Assembly (NCBI RefSeq): GCF_024220175.1 | Contig: NZ_CP098502.1 | Span: 1,550,001-1,614,000, forward strand | Origin: Paraconexibacter antarcticus | Lineage (GTDB): Bacteria > Actinomycetota > Thermoleophilia > Solirubrobacterales > Solirubrobacteraceae | Direction of reading: 5' to 3' | DNA length: 64,000 bases | Shown: positions 23,664 to 31,664 of the stretch, in pieces | Numbering within the stretch: position 1 is the stretch's first letter | Layout: every line of letters begins with the position of its first letter | Position numbers and translations under genes: made by a program | Notes under the pieces: generated by a model | Seen by the model: only the letters and a program-made list of their open reading frames with translations | Database searches by the model: none | What the model was told of the DNA's origin: nothing

Positions 23664-25693
23664 GGGGCGGTGCTCCGCAGCTCGTCGAGCCACGCCCGCG
23701 CCGTGCCGTCGCTCGGCGCGCGCCAGTCCCCGCGCGGGGAGAGCGAGCCGCCCGACCCGACCTTCGGCGCGTTCGGGATCGCCGACCGCTTGAACTGGCT
23801 CGTGCGGAAGAAGCGGTCGAGGAACACGCCGAGCCAGCGCTCGAGCTCCTCCCGCGTGTAGGCGGTCCGGCGCTCGTCCGGGATGAGGTCGGGCCACACG
23901 CCGGCGTCGCGGTCCCGCCACGCGTGCTCGGCGAGGTACAGCACGCGGCTCGGCGCCATCCCGTGACGGAGGGTGTGGAAGAGGAAGAAGTCCGCGAGCT
24001 CGTACGGCCCGACGACGCTCTCGCTCGCCGCCACGGGCTTGTCGTCCTGGGTCGGGACGAGCTCGGGGGAGATCTCGGTGTCGAGGACCGTCTGCAGGAC
24101 GGCGCCGGCGTCCTCGCCGAACTGGCCGGAGTCGATCGCCCAGCGCAGGAGGAACTGGATGAGCGTCTTGGGGACGGAGGCGTTCACGGCGTAGTGGGAC
24201 ATGTGGTCGCCGACGCCGTACGTCGCCCAGCCGAGGGCGAGCTCGGAGAGGTCGCCCGTGCCGACGACGAGCCCGCCGTGGAGGTTCGCGAGGCGGAAGA
24301 GGTGCGACGTCCGCTCGCCCGCCTGGACGTTCTCGTAGGTGACGTCGTAGGCCGGCTCGCCGTCCGCGGCGGGGTGGCCGATGTCGCGGAGCATCTGCTC
24401 CGCGGACGGGCGGATGTCGATCTCGGTCGCGCTCACGCCGAGGGCCTCCATGAGGCGGTGGGCGCTGTGCAGCGTGTGGCCGCTCGTCGCGAAGCCCGGC
24501 ATCGTGTAGGCGAGGACGTTCGCGCGGGGCAGCCCGAGCCGGTCCATCGCGCGGGCGGCGACGATGAGCGCGTGCGTCGAGTCCAGGCCGCCGGAGACGC
24601 CGATCACGAGCTTGTCGAGGCTCGTCGCGCGCAGCCGCGTCTGGAGGCCGCGGACCTGGATGTTGTAGACCTCCTCGCAGCGCTCGGCCCGCCGGCGTGC
24701 GTCCGCCGGGACGTAGGGGAAGCGCTCGACCGTGCGCCGGAGGACCGGCCCGCCGGCGGGCGGGGCGAACGCGAACGGGACCCGGCGCATCGTGGCGAGC
24801 TGCGCGCGGTGGTCGTGGATCGCGTCGCCGATGCTGCTGATCCGGGCCCGCTCGGCGACGAGCGCCTCGAGGTCGACGTCGGCGACGACGAGCTGCTCCT
24901 CGGTCGCGAAGCGCTCGCCCTCGGCGAGGACGGCGCCGTGCTCGCAGACGAGGGCCTGCCCGTCCCACGCGAGGTCGGTCGTCGACTCGCCGTCCCCGGC
25001 CGCGGCGAAGACGTGCGCGGCCACGGCCCGCGAGGACTGCGACCGGCACAGCAGGCGGCGGTGGTCGGCCTTGCCGATCGTGATGTTGCTCGCCGAGAGG
25101 TTCGCGAGCACCGTGGCGCCGGCGAGGGCGGCGAGGGAGCTCGGCGGCACGGGCGACCAGAGGTCCTCGCAGATCTCGGCGTGGACGATGAGCTCCGGCA
25201 GCCCGTCGGCGGTGAAGAGGAGGTCGGGCCCGAACGGCACGCGCGAGCCCAGGAGCGTCAGCTCGTCGCGGACCCGGTCGCGCGCGGCCCGGAACTGGCG
25301 CTTCTCGTAGTACTCCCGGTACTCGGGCAGGAAGCTCTTGGGCACGACGCCGAGCACGTGCCCTCGGTGGACGGCGACGGCGGCGTTGAAGAGGCCCTGC
25401 TCGGTGCGCAGCGGCGCGCCGACGAGCAGCAGGGGGACGAGCTCGGCGCTCGCCTGGACGATGTCGGCGAGCGCGAGCAGCACGGCCTCCTGCAGTGCGC
25501 GCTGGTGCAGGAGATCGTCGATCGCGTAGCCGCTGATGCCGAGCTCGGGGAAGACGACGACCGCGGCGCCGTCGTCCGACGCCCGCCGCGCGAGGGCGAG
25601 CGTCCGCTCGGCGTTGAACGCCGGGTCCGCGGGGCGGACCTCCGGCACGGCCGCGGCCAGCCGCGCGTAGCCGTGGTCGTAGAGCGAGGCCAT
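23660..25693 (-). CDS. nadE: Glutamine-dependent NAD+ synthetase
   Basis: The 677-residue two-domain enzyme makes NAD+ from nicotinic acid adenine dinucleotide, ATP and glutamine. The N-terminal nitrilase-type glutaminase has its triad: Glu in [12 protein letters not shown], Lys in [16 protein letters not shown] and Cys in [11 protein letters not shown]. The C-terminal synthetase has the ATP pyrophosphatase loop [20 protein letters not shown] near 365 and [21 protein letters not shown] conserved [19 protein letters not shown] and a C-terminal [18 protein letters not shown] complete it. The length is typical for this large actinobacterial form. ATG 25693 starts [20 protein letters not shown], as expected. 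Confidence 0.96.
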   Translation of the reverse strand: MASLYDHGYARLAAAVPEVRPADPAFNAERTLALARRASDDGAAVVVFPELGISGYAIDDLLHQRALQEAVLLALADIVQASAELVPLLLVGAPLRTEQGLFNAAVAVHRGHVLGVVPKSFLPEYREYYEKRQFRAARDRVRDELTLLGSRVPFGPDLLFTADGLPELIVHAEICEDLWSPVPPSSLAALAGATVLANLSASNITIGKADHRRLLCRSQSSRAVAAHVFAAAGDGESTTDLAWDGQALVCEHGAVLAEGERFATEEQLVVADVDLEALVAERARISSIGDAIHDHRAQLATMRRVPFAFAPPAGGPVLRRTVERFPYVPADARRRAERCEEVYNIQVRGLQTRLRATSLDKLVIGVSGGLDSTHALIVAARAMDRLGLPRANVLAYTMPGFATSGHTLHSAHRLMEALGVSATEIDIRPSAEQMLRDIGHPAADGEPAYDVTYENVQAGERTSHLFRLANLHGGLVVGTGDLSELALGWATYGVGDHMSHYAVNASVPKTLIQFLLRWAIDSGQFGEDAGAVLQTVLDTEISPELVPTQDDKPVAASESVVGPYELADFFLFHTLRHGMAPSRVLYLAEHAWRDRDAGVWPDLIPDERRTAYTREELERWLGVFLDRFFRTSQFKRSAIPNAPKVGSGGSLSPRGDWRAPSDGTARAWLDELRSTAP

Positions 25694-25805
25694 GGGCGGA
25701 GGGGTGCCCGGGACCGACGTCGCCAACCACGAACCCCGGGCCGGAGCGGCACCGGGTCGCCGGCCGCGACGGTTGCGCGGCGGTGCGCCGGGAAGAACTC
25801 CGGGG

Positions 25806-26354
25806 ATGCCCCTCCATCTCCTGACCCCCCGCGATGTCGTCCCGCTCCAGGACCGGCCCGGATACCGCGGTCACTCGCCGGGCCAGGAGCGTGCTCTCGG
25901 TGGGTACCTCGTGCTCACGGCGGTGTTCTCGGCGGCCAACACGGCCTTCGCGCTCTGGTACCGGCGGTCCGGGCGCCGGCTCCCGGACACCGTCGCCGGG
26001 CGGGATCTGGCGCTCGTGGCCGTCGCGACCCACAAGGCGGCGCGGATCATCGCGAAGGACCGCGTGACCTCCGCGGTCCGGGCGCCGTTCACGCGCGTCC
26101 AGCACGACGCGGGGCCCGGGGAGGTCGAGGAGGCCGCGCGGCGCCGCGGCGTCCCGCGGGCCATCGGCGAGCTGCTCGTCTGCCCGTACTGCCTGGGGCC
26201 GTGGATCGCCTCCGCGCTCACGGCGGCGCTGCTCGTCGCCCCGCGGCTGACCCGGCTCGTGTGCTCGGTCCTGTGCGCGGTGTTCGCGGCCGACGTCCTG
26301 CAGCTCGCCTACGCGCGGGCGGAGGGCGGGGTCACGGGCGAGGCCGGGAGGTAG
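25806..26354 (+). CDS. DUF1360 membrane protein
   Basis: The 182-residue protein has two or three hydrophobic helices ([20 protein letters not shown] near 34, an [20 protein letters not shown] segment, and [20 protein letters not shown] near 150). The motif [20 protein letters not shown] followed by CPYCLGPW is characteristic of DUF1360, a small membrane family seen in Gram-positive bacteria, including spore-coat-associated proteins. Function is unknown. The two Cys in CPYC could bind metal or form a disulfide. It is divergent from nadE. Confidence 0.75.
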   Translation: MPLHLLTPRDVVPLQDRPGYRGHSPGQERALGGYLVLTAVFSAANTAFALWYRRSGRRLPDTVAGRDLALVAVATHKAARIIAKDRVTSAVRAPFTRVQHDAGPGEVEEAARRRGVPRAIGELLVCPYCLGPWIASALTAALLVAPRLTRLVCSVLCAVFAADVLQLAYARAEGGVTGEAGR

Positions 26355-26485
26355 CGCCCGTGCCGGCCCTGAGCCTCCGGCCGGCCGCGCGACCGGGGAC
26401 CGGACCGGCGGCGGCGCCGGCCTCTCCATGGTGGGTATGGACACCGGCCCTGATCGAGCGGGCTGCCGCCGGGCAACCGTCCGGT

Positions 26486-26872
26486 ATGGCGAAGCCGATG
26501 GCGCGCGAGGAGTTCCCGCCGGTGGCCGACTCCGTCGGCGTCGCCCGCCGCTGGGCCGTCGCGACGCTCGGGCTCGACGGCCGGGCCGCCGAGGACGTCG
26601 GGATCCTCGTCTCCGAGCTCGTGACGAACAGCGTCCTCCACGCCGGTCTGGTGGACGACGCGAGGATCGTCGTGGAGGTCGGACGCGCCGCACGCGGCGG
26701 CTGCCGGATCGTGGTCTGCGACGACGGGGGCCGGTTCCGGCTGAAGTCCGCCGCCGCTGCTCGCCGGCAGGGCGGGCGGGGACTGAAGATCGTCGCGGCC
26801 CTCAGCACGGACTGGGGGGTCGACCACGACGGGATCACCCGCGTGTGGGTGACGTACGACCCGCCTGCGTGA
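26486..26872 (+). CDS. RsbW-like anti-sigma serine kinase / HATPase regulator
   Basis: The 128-residue protein is a single HATPase_c domain: SVGVARRWAVATLGLDGRAA, DVGILVSELVTNSVLHAGLV (N box), CRIVVCDDGGRFRLKS (G1 box) and GGRGLKIVAALSTDWGV (G2 box). This is the short actinobacterial RsbW-type form that phosphorylates STAS antagonists or binds a sigma factor. It is followed 67 bases later by a STAS gene on the same strand and then by a convergent SpoIIE-type phosphatase, making a compact partner-switching set. Confidence 0.85.
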   Translation: MAKPMAREEFPPVADSVGVARRWAVATLGLDGRAAEDVGILVSELVTNSVLHAGLVDDARIVVEVGRAARGGCRIVVCDDGGRFRLKSAAAARRQGGRGLKIVAALSTDWGVDHDGITRVWVTYDPPA

Positions 26873-26916
26873 GGCGGCGGGCCACGGGCGCCGTGTCGTG
26901 GTGGCGACCGCCCGTG

Positions 26917-26941
26917 GTTTGGGAAGCGCGTCTGACGGTAT
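26917..26941 (+). promoter_or_regulatory. Possible SigB/SigF-type promoter before the STAS gene
   Basis: GTTT at 26917-26920, 15 bases, then CGGTAT at 26936-26941, resembles the GTTT-N15-17-GGGTAT promoter of stress sigma factors in actinobacteria. It overlaps the ATG at 26940, so if used, translation would start at the in-frame GTG at 26952 on a nearly leaderless mRNA. A guess from pattern only. Confidence 0.3.
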
Positions 26942-27302
26942 GTACCGTCGTGTGCCCGCCGAGCCCGTCACGCCGCGCCCCGAGCCGCCCGTCGTGCGCT
27001 GCGACGAGTCCCCGGGCGAGGCCCGGGTGATCGTCGAGGGCCAGCTCGACCTCAGCCACGAGCCGGTGTTCTCGGCGGCCGTGCAGGACGCCGTCGACGC
27101 CGGGTGCCCGCGGATCGTCCTCGACCTCTCCGGGTGCACGTTCATCGACTCGACCGGGCTCGGGGTCGTCCTCGAGCTGCACGAGCTCGCCGGCGCGGCC
27201 GGCAGACAGCTCACGATCGTCCCCGGGAGCCCGGCCGTCGAGCGGGTCTTCGCGGTCACCGGCCTGCGCGATACGCTGCCGTTCGCGCCCGTCGCGCACT
27301 GA
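26940..27302 (+). CDS. STAS-domain anti-sigma factor antagonist
   Basis: The 120-residue protein has the STAS core: ARVIVEGQLDLSHEPVFSAA, IVLDLSGCTFIDSTGLGVVL (phospho-acceptor Ser in IDSTG) and RQLTIVPGSPAVERVFAVTG. It is closer to RsbV/SpoIIAA than the STAS protein at 22630, as it keeps the classic DSTGLG. Start ATG 26940 or GTG 26952; a SigB-like promoter overlaps the ATG. It sits between its probable kinase (26486) and its probable phosphatase (27333). Confidence 0.87.
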   Translation: MYRRVPAEPVTPRPEPPVVRCDESPGEARVIVEGQLDLSHEPVFSAAVQDAVDAGCPRIVLDLSGCTFIDSTGLGVVLELHELAGAAGRQLTIVPGSPAVERVFAVTGLRDTLPFAPVAH

Positions 27303-27332
27303 CGCCGCGCCGCCGCCCCCCGGGCGCCTCGC

Positions 27333-28583
27333 TCAGCCGGCGACCGTCGGCGGGAGGATCCGCAGCTCGCCGCCGCTGCGCCACTCGAGCAGCAGCGCCG
27401 TGGCGTCGTCGCGCAGCTCGGCCTGCTCGCGGTGCAGGAGCGCGTGCCGCATGCGCCGCAGCGTCTCGGGCGCGGTCCGTCCCGCGGCGGCCTCGCGGAT
27501 GATGAAGCGGACGACCCGCTCCGGGCTGAAGCGCTCGCCCGCCGGGTTCTGGGCCTCGGTGAGGCCGTCGGTGTGGAGCAGGACGAGGTCGCCCGGCTCG
27601 AGGGCCGCGGTGGCGACCGCCGGCGGCCGGTGCTGCAGGCGGGTGCCGAGCGGCGGTACGGGGGTGGTCGCCGGGAGCACGGGATGGCGGTCGCGGATGA
27701 TGACCGGCGGCGGATGCCCGGCGCAGATCCACCGCAGGTGCCCCGCGTCGAGGTCGAGCTCGGTGATGACGGCCGTGACGAAGCGCCGGTCCGGGTACTG
27801 CTCGCCGACGGCGGCGTCCATCGCCTCGTACGTGGCCTCGAGGTCCAGGCCGGCGCGGCGGCTGTGCCGGTAGGCCGAGACGGCGAACGCGGCGACGCCC
27901 GCGGCGGGGAGACCGTGGCCCATCGCGTCGAACACGCCGGCGTGGAGCGTACGGCCGTTCACCGCGTAGTCGAGCGCGTCCCCGCCGTTGTCGTAGGCGG
28001 GCTCGAGCAGACCTGCGAGGGCGAGGTCGTCCGTCGCGAACACGAGCGGCGGCGCGAGGCTCCAGAGCAGCTCCGAGGCGATCGTCATCGGCGCGCGGCG
28101 CCGGACCCGGGCGAAGACGTCGCCGTAGGCGCGCTTGGCGACGATGGTCACCGCCACGAGGTGCGCGAAGCGCTCCCACGAGGTGATGAGCTCGTCGTCG
28201 AGCCAGGCGGCGCGCACGGTCATGCCGAGGACGCCGAGGCGCTCGGTGCCGTCGAGCAGCGGGACCCACAGGCGCACGCAACCATCTGCGTCCGGCTGCC
28301 CGTGCACGATCGTCGTGGCGGCGAAGCACCGGCCTGCGAGCGTGCCGTCGATCGAGTGCTCGACGGACTCGGCACCCTCGTGCTCGGGCACCGTGATGAG
28401 CATCTCCTGCTCGTGGTCGACGAGGCAGACCTGCACGTGCTCGCCCCCGAGGGTGGCGGACTCCTCGGCGACGATCCGGGCGATCGCCGAGGGGGAGCTG
28501 AGGTGGGTCCGCCTCAGGAAACTCGCGAACGCGTGCTGGACGGCGGCGGCGTCCGGCGCCTGGGGCGGGTTCGCTGACGGCAC
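27333..28583 (-). CDS. SpoIIE-type PP2C phosphatase with GAF-like sensor domain
   Basis: The 416-residue protein joins an N-terminal GAF-like domain (about 25-175; QVCLVDHEQEMLITVPEHEG and GTLAGRCFAATTIVHGQPDA) to a SpoIIE/PP2C domain (about 195-410). The latter has Asp in GVFDAMGHGLPAAGVAAFAV (metal-binding DxxGHG), CAGHPPPVIIRD, GDLVLLHTDGLTEAQNPAGE and RDDATALLLEW. These phosphatases dephosphorylate STAS antagonists, here probably the products at 26940 and 22630, and so switch on a stress sigma factor. GTG 28583 is preferred, though an upstream GTG at 28703 would add 40 residues. It is divergent from hsp20. Confidence 0.86.
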   Translation of the reverse strand: MPSANPPQAPDAAAVQHAFASFLRRTHLSSPSAIARIVAEESATLGGEHVQVCLVDHEQEMLITVPEHEGAESVEHSIDGTLAGRCFAATTIVHGQPDADGCVRLWVPLLDGTERLGVLGMTVRAAWLDDELITSWERFAHLVAVTIVAKRAYGDVFARVRRRAPMTIASELLWSLAPPLVFATDDLALAGLLEPAYDNGGDALDYAVNGRTLHAGVFDAMGHGLPAAGVAAFAVSAYRHSRRAGLDLEATYEAMDAAVGEQYPDRRFVTAVITELDLDAGHLRWICAGHPPPVIIRDRHPVLPATTPVPPLGTRLQHRPPAVATAALEPGDLVLLHTDGLTEAQNPAGERFSPERVVRFIIREAAAGRTAPETLRRMRHALLHREQAELRDDATALLLEWRSGGELRILPPTVAG

Positions 28584-28677
28584 GGGCCAGGATGTACCCC
28601 GGGCGAGATGGCGCCACACGCGGGAGGTCCCGCGCGCCAGGACACAAGAGGAAATCTCAGTCGCGGCATGGAAGATC

Positions 28678-28740
28678 TTGACAACCGCTGACGCGTTTCG
28701 CACACTGCCGCCACGAGTTGTCCATCAGTCTTCGAGGAGG
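28678..28740 (+). promoter_or_regulatory. Promoter -35-like box and strong ribosome-binding site of hsp20
   Basis: TTGACA at 28678-28683 matches a housekeeping -35 box. A -10 box at the right spacing is poor (GCACAC/CACACT around 28700-28706), so strength is uncertain. GAGGAGG at 28734-28740 lies 7 bases before the ATG and is the strongest ribosome site seen in this part. No clear HAIR or CIRCE element was found. Confidence 0.4.
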
Positions 28741-28747
28741 TTTCGAC

Positions 28748-29218
28748 ATGGCGTTGACATCTTGGGACACCCCGGCCGGCGGGCGCGGGGCAGCGGGCGG
28801 GCGGTACGTGCCGGCCGCGGACGTCGCGATCGGCGAGCGGGACATCGTCGCCGCGTTCGACGTGCCCGGCGTCGACCCCGGCGACCTGGCGGTCGAGGTC
28901 CACGAGGGCTTCCTGACCGTCCGCGGCAGCCGCCGGCCCGCCTGGCCCGGCGAGGGGTCCGGTCGTGCCCACCGCGAGCGGCCGGCGGGCACGTTCGAGC
29001 GGACGCTGCGCCTCCCGGCCGACGCCGACGTCGACGCGATCACCGCGGCGCTCGACAAGGGGGTGCTCTCCCTCATCGTCCCGCGCCTCGCGCGCCCCGC
29101 CGCCCACCGCGTCCCGATCGGCGAGGCGCAGCCCGCCGGCGCCGAGAAGAAGACCCGTCGCCTGTCGCTGGACGGGATCGCCGCCGAGCTCGTCCGGGGC
29201 CCGCGCCGGCGGGGGTGA
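28748..29218 (+). CDS. Hsp20/alpha-crystallin small heat-shock protein
   Basis: The 156-residue protein has the alpha-crystallin domain from about 15 to 120: DVAIGERDIVAAFDVPGVDP, LAVEVHEGFLTVRGSRR, a GTFERTLRLPADADVDAITA strand and KGVLSLIVPRLARP at the C-terminal end. These proteins form large oligomers that hold unfolded proteins for later refolding. The C-terminal extension (EKKTRRLSLDGIAAELVRGP) is longer than usual and basic. The start is fixed by a strong ribosome site. Confidence 0.9.
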   Translation: MALTSWDTPAGGRGAAGGRYVPAADVAIGERDIVAAFDVPGVDPGDLAVEVHEGFLTVRGSRRPAWPGEGSGRAHRERPAGTFERTLRLPADADVDAITAALDKGVLSLIVPRLARPAAHRVPIGEAQPAGAEKKTRRLSLDGIAAELVRGPRRRG

Positions 29219-29267
29219 GGCCGGGGTCGCCCCCGGGGCGCCGCGGCCCGGCCCGCCCCGGGGGCCG

Positions 29268-29945
29268 TCAGGCGGTCGCCGGCTGCGCGGCGGGACCCGC
29301 CGCCGGAGCGAGCCTCATGCGAGTGACCGGGCGCCGCTTCCAGACGACCGTCCCGAAGCCGGCGATCGCGGCCAGGGCGTGCTCGACCTCGGAGATCGTC
29401 GAGGCCGCGTCGACCGTGACCGCGAGCGCGAGGACGGTCGCGGCGAAGGCGACCGTCCAGCTGCGCCGCGATCGCGACAGCGTGAGCGCGCCGTCGCACA
29501 CGAGCAGCCCGACGATGGTCATCCACACGCAGGAGATGCCGAAGTCGGCGTTGACCTCCGCGTGACGGAAGGCGCCGCCGACCTCCCACAGGACGCCGGT
29601 GCCGGCGTACGCCACGAGCGTCGAGCCGACGTGGCCGAGCAGCAGCGCCGTCCACCACGCCCCCGGTCCGTGCCGGTGGATGAGGATCGCGGTGAGGATG
29701 GCCACGGCCACGAGCTGGAGCGCCTGCACGCGGTCGAGGACGAGCGCGCTGCTCAGCAGGGTCCACACCCGTCCCTCGGCGACGAGCCGTGGGCTGCTCG
29801 CCCACCGGTGGGCGAGGTCGAGGCCCGTGAAGCCGCGGACCGCGGCCACGACGGCGAGGGCCGGGACGTAGGCGTACGCCACCCCGCGGCCGGCCATCGC
29901 GAGGGTGGGGGCCGGCCGACGCGCGGCCGCGAGCCGACCCGTCAC
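29268..29945 (-). CDS. Rhomboid-like integral membrane protein
   Basis: The 225-residue protein has about six hydrophobic segments (VAYAYVPALAVVAAVRGFTG, VQALQLVAVAILTAILIHRH, WWTALLLGHVGSTLVAYAGT, DFGISCVWMTIVGLLVCDGA, SWTVAFAATVLALAVTVDAA and ALAAIAGFGTVVWKRR). GHVGSTLVAYAG, GISCVW and VEHALAAIAGF resemble the rhomboid-like family of actinobacteria; Ser and His are in the expected helices, but the catalytic GxSG is not exact. GTG 29945 overlaps the stop of the upstream lipoprotein gene (GTGA), so the two are co-translated. It may act on or with that lipoprotein. Confidence 0.6.
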   Translation of the reverse strand: MTGRLAAARRPAPTLAMAGRGVAYAYVPALAVVAAVRGFTGLDLAHRWASSPRLVAEGRVWTLLSSALVLDRVQALQLVAVAILTAILIHRHGPGAWWTALLLGHVGSTLVAYAGTGVLWEVGGAFRHAEVNADFGISCVWMTIVGLLVCDGALTLSRSRRSWTVAFAATVLALAVTVDAASTISEVEHALAAIAGFGTVVWKRRPVTRMRLAPAAGPAAQPATA

Positions 29946-31180
29946 CGCCGGGCCGTCCTCGGTTGCCGCAGGAGCAGCAGGACGTGCAGGGCGCCGGACG
30001 GGAAGGCCGTCCCCGTGAGCCTCGCCGTGAGGTAGGTGCTGCCGTGTCGGTGGACGACGCCGGACGGCGGGACGTGGACGAGCCCCGGCGGGAGGTTGCT
30101 GCCCGGCACCCGGCCGAGCGGGGACCGCAGCTGGACGTCCGCGCCCGTGAAGCGGTGGACGAGCTTGATGTAGCCGGTGTCGTCCTGGACCGCGACGAGG
30201 AACGTCGCGCGGCTGCGGCCGTCGGGGCTGCGGACGGTGCCGTGGACCGGCTGCAGGACGAAGTCGCCGCCCAGGTCGTAGATGAGCCGGGGGCCGCGGA
30301 GCACGCGCACGCGGACGACGTGGAGGCTGTGGTCGCGGAAGAAGTCGTCGATGATCGCCGCGCGGATCGCGGCGACGTCGTCCGCGGCGGTCGCCCGGCG
30401 GAAGGCCGGGTCGCGGGCGATGTGGTGGAGGGTCTGGGCCACGGCACGGCTGCTCCCCTCCGCCCGCAGGATGCGCGCGGCCACGGCGGTCACGGTGCGC
30501 ATGCGCGTGGCGGCGGCGGTCGGCGCGCAGAGCGCGGCCGGGGGCCTCGCGAAGCGCAGGTCGATGACGAGCGGGCGCGCGGCCGGGTAGGTGCTCGTGG
30601 CGAGCGTCGCCGAGAAGGGGGCGGCGTCGGTCCGGGTGCCGGCGGCCGCCGGGCGGAAGCGCACCGTCGCGCCGGTGAGCCGCCGGACGAAGCCCGCGTA
30701 GGCGCGCTGGTCGGTGGCCGCGAGGACGAACCGGCCGACCTCCGCGCCGCCGGGCCCGAGGAGCCGGCCGCCGACGGGGGCGAAGGTCGGCGGCGTGCCG
30801 TAGGCGTAGATCTTGCGCCCGCCGCGGTAGATCTGGATCCGGACGATCTGGTGGCGGATCGGGAGGAAGGCCGCGGCGATCGCCGCACGGCCGCCCGACG
30901 CCACCGCGCCGGCGAGCGCCGTCGAGTGCTGCAGCCGGCGGACGGCGTCGACGACGCCGGCCCCGCGGACCGCCTGGCGGTACACGCGCCGCGCGACGTC
31001 GGCCTCCTCGCGGACGACGGCCCCGCCGCACCCGCGGGCTGCAGCCGCGGCGACGTGCGGGGCCGGGACGGTCGCGAGCGGGCCGACGGGGGCGTGGGCG
31101 GCGCCGCCGGAGCCGCAGCCGGCCACGCCGCACGCGAGCAGCGCGGCGACGCTCCCCGTGGCCATCGGCGAGACGGACAT
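29942..31180 (-). CDS. Lipoprotein with two copies of one extracellular domain
   Basis: The 412-residue protein has a lipobox VAGC near residue 20-22. It holds two copies of one fold. Copy one spans about 95-165: IRHQIVRIQIYRGGRKIYAY, GRFVLAATDQRAYAGFVRRL and TGATVRFRP. Copy two spans about 275-350: FRDHSLHVVRVRVLRGPRLI, LGGDFVLQPVHGTVRSPDGR and TGYIKLVHRFTGADVQLR. Each ends FxRRLTGAxVxxR or VHRFTGADVQLR. This tandem layout suggests PAS/Cache-like sensor folds outside the cell (inference). The C-terminus ends in ALHVLLLLRQPRTARR. It is coupled to the rhomboid-like gene. Starts upstream are possible, but this one gives a signal peptide. Confidence 0.65.
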   Translation of the reverse strand: MSVSPMATGSVAALLACGVAGCGSGGAAHAPVGPLATVPAPHVAAAAARGCGGAVVREEADVARRVYRQAVRGAGVVDAVRRLQHSTALAGAVASGGRAAIAAAFLPIRHQIVRIQIYRGGRKIYAYGTPPTFAPVGGRLLGPGGAEVGRFVLAATDQRAYAGFVRRLTGATVRFRPAAAGTRTDAAPFSATLATSTYPAARPLVIDLRFARPPAALCAPTAAATRMRTVTAVAARILRAEGSSRAVAQTLHHIARDPAFRRATAADDVAAIRAAIIDDFFRDHSLHVVRVRVLRGPRLIYDLGGDFVLQPVHGTVRSPDGRSRATFLVAVQDDTGYIKLVHRFTGADVQLRSPLGRVPGSNLPPGLVHVPPSGVVHRHGSTYLTARLTGTAFPSGALHVLLLLRQPRTARR

Positions 31181-31386
31181 CCGTGCAGCATGCCCGCCCG
31201 CGGGGCTCGTTCGACGCTCGGGGCGGCATCCTAGGCGGATGCCAGCACGATCCCAACGTCGTCCTAACGCGGGCGGCCGACCGCGGCGTCGACCGCGCCG
31301 GGCGGACATGTCACCGCGCCGCTCGCCGACGTCCGCGCCGGCGGCCGTCGACGAGGAGGACGGCGCCGCCGTCCGTCCGGTCGGCG

Positions 31387-31602
31387 CTAGGCGCCGGCTC
31401 CGGGGTGGTCCGCGGCGTCGGCGAGCCGAGGGCCCTCGGCGGCGTAGCACGCGTCGCACAGCCAGGCGCCCGCAAGGGTCGGACGGGCACGGACACGCGG
31501 CGGGCGGGAGGCGGCATGATCGCGGCCTCCGCACTGCTCGCACGCGGCGTCGTGGCCGGGCGGTGTCGCGGCACGGGGGTCACGCTCCTGCTCACCGGTC
31601 AC
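31387..31602 (-). CDS. Small zinc-ribbon-like protein (71 aa)
   Basis: From GTG 31602 the product has CEQCGGRDHAASRPP and a second pair WLCDACYAAEG, about 27 residues apart: a C-x2-C...C-x2-C layout able to bind one zinc. Such small ribbons occur as unassigned DNA- or protein-binding proteins. The region is short and GC-rich, so a chance frame cannot be excluded. It lies between the lipoprotein and the sensor kinase, on the same strand as both. Confidence 0.45.
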   Translation of the reverse strand: MTGEQERDPRAATPPGHDAACEQCGGRDHAASRPPRVRARPTLAGAWLCDACYAAEGPRLADAADHPGAGA

Positions 31603-31664
31603 CGGATCCAGGCTCGTCGTCGAACGTGAGCGCCACGTAACGATCCCGTGTGCGGCCTGATCGA

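Noticed and set aside
28584-28747. CIRCE or HAIR heat-shock operator before hsp20
   Set aside because: Neither the CIRCE (TTAGCACTC-N9-GAGTGCTAA) nor the HAIR (CTTGAGT-N7-ACTCAAG) pattern is found.
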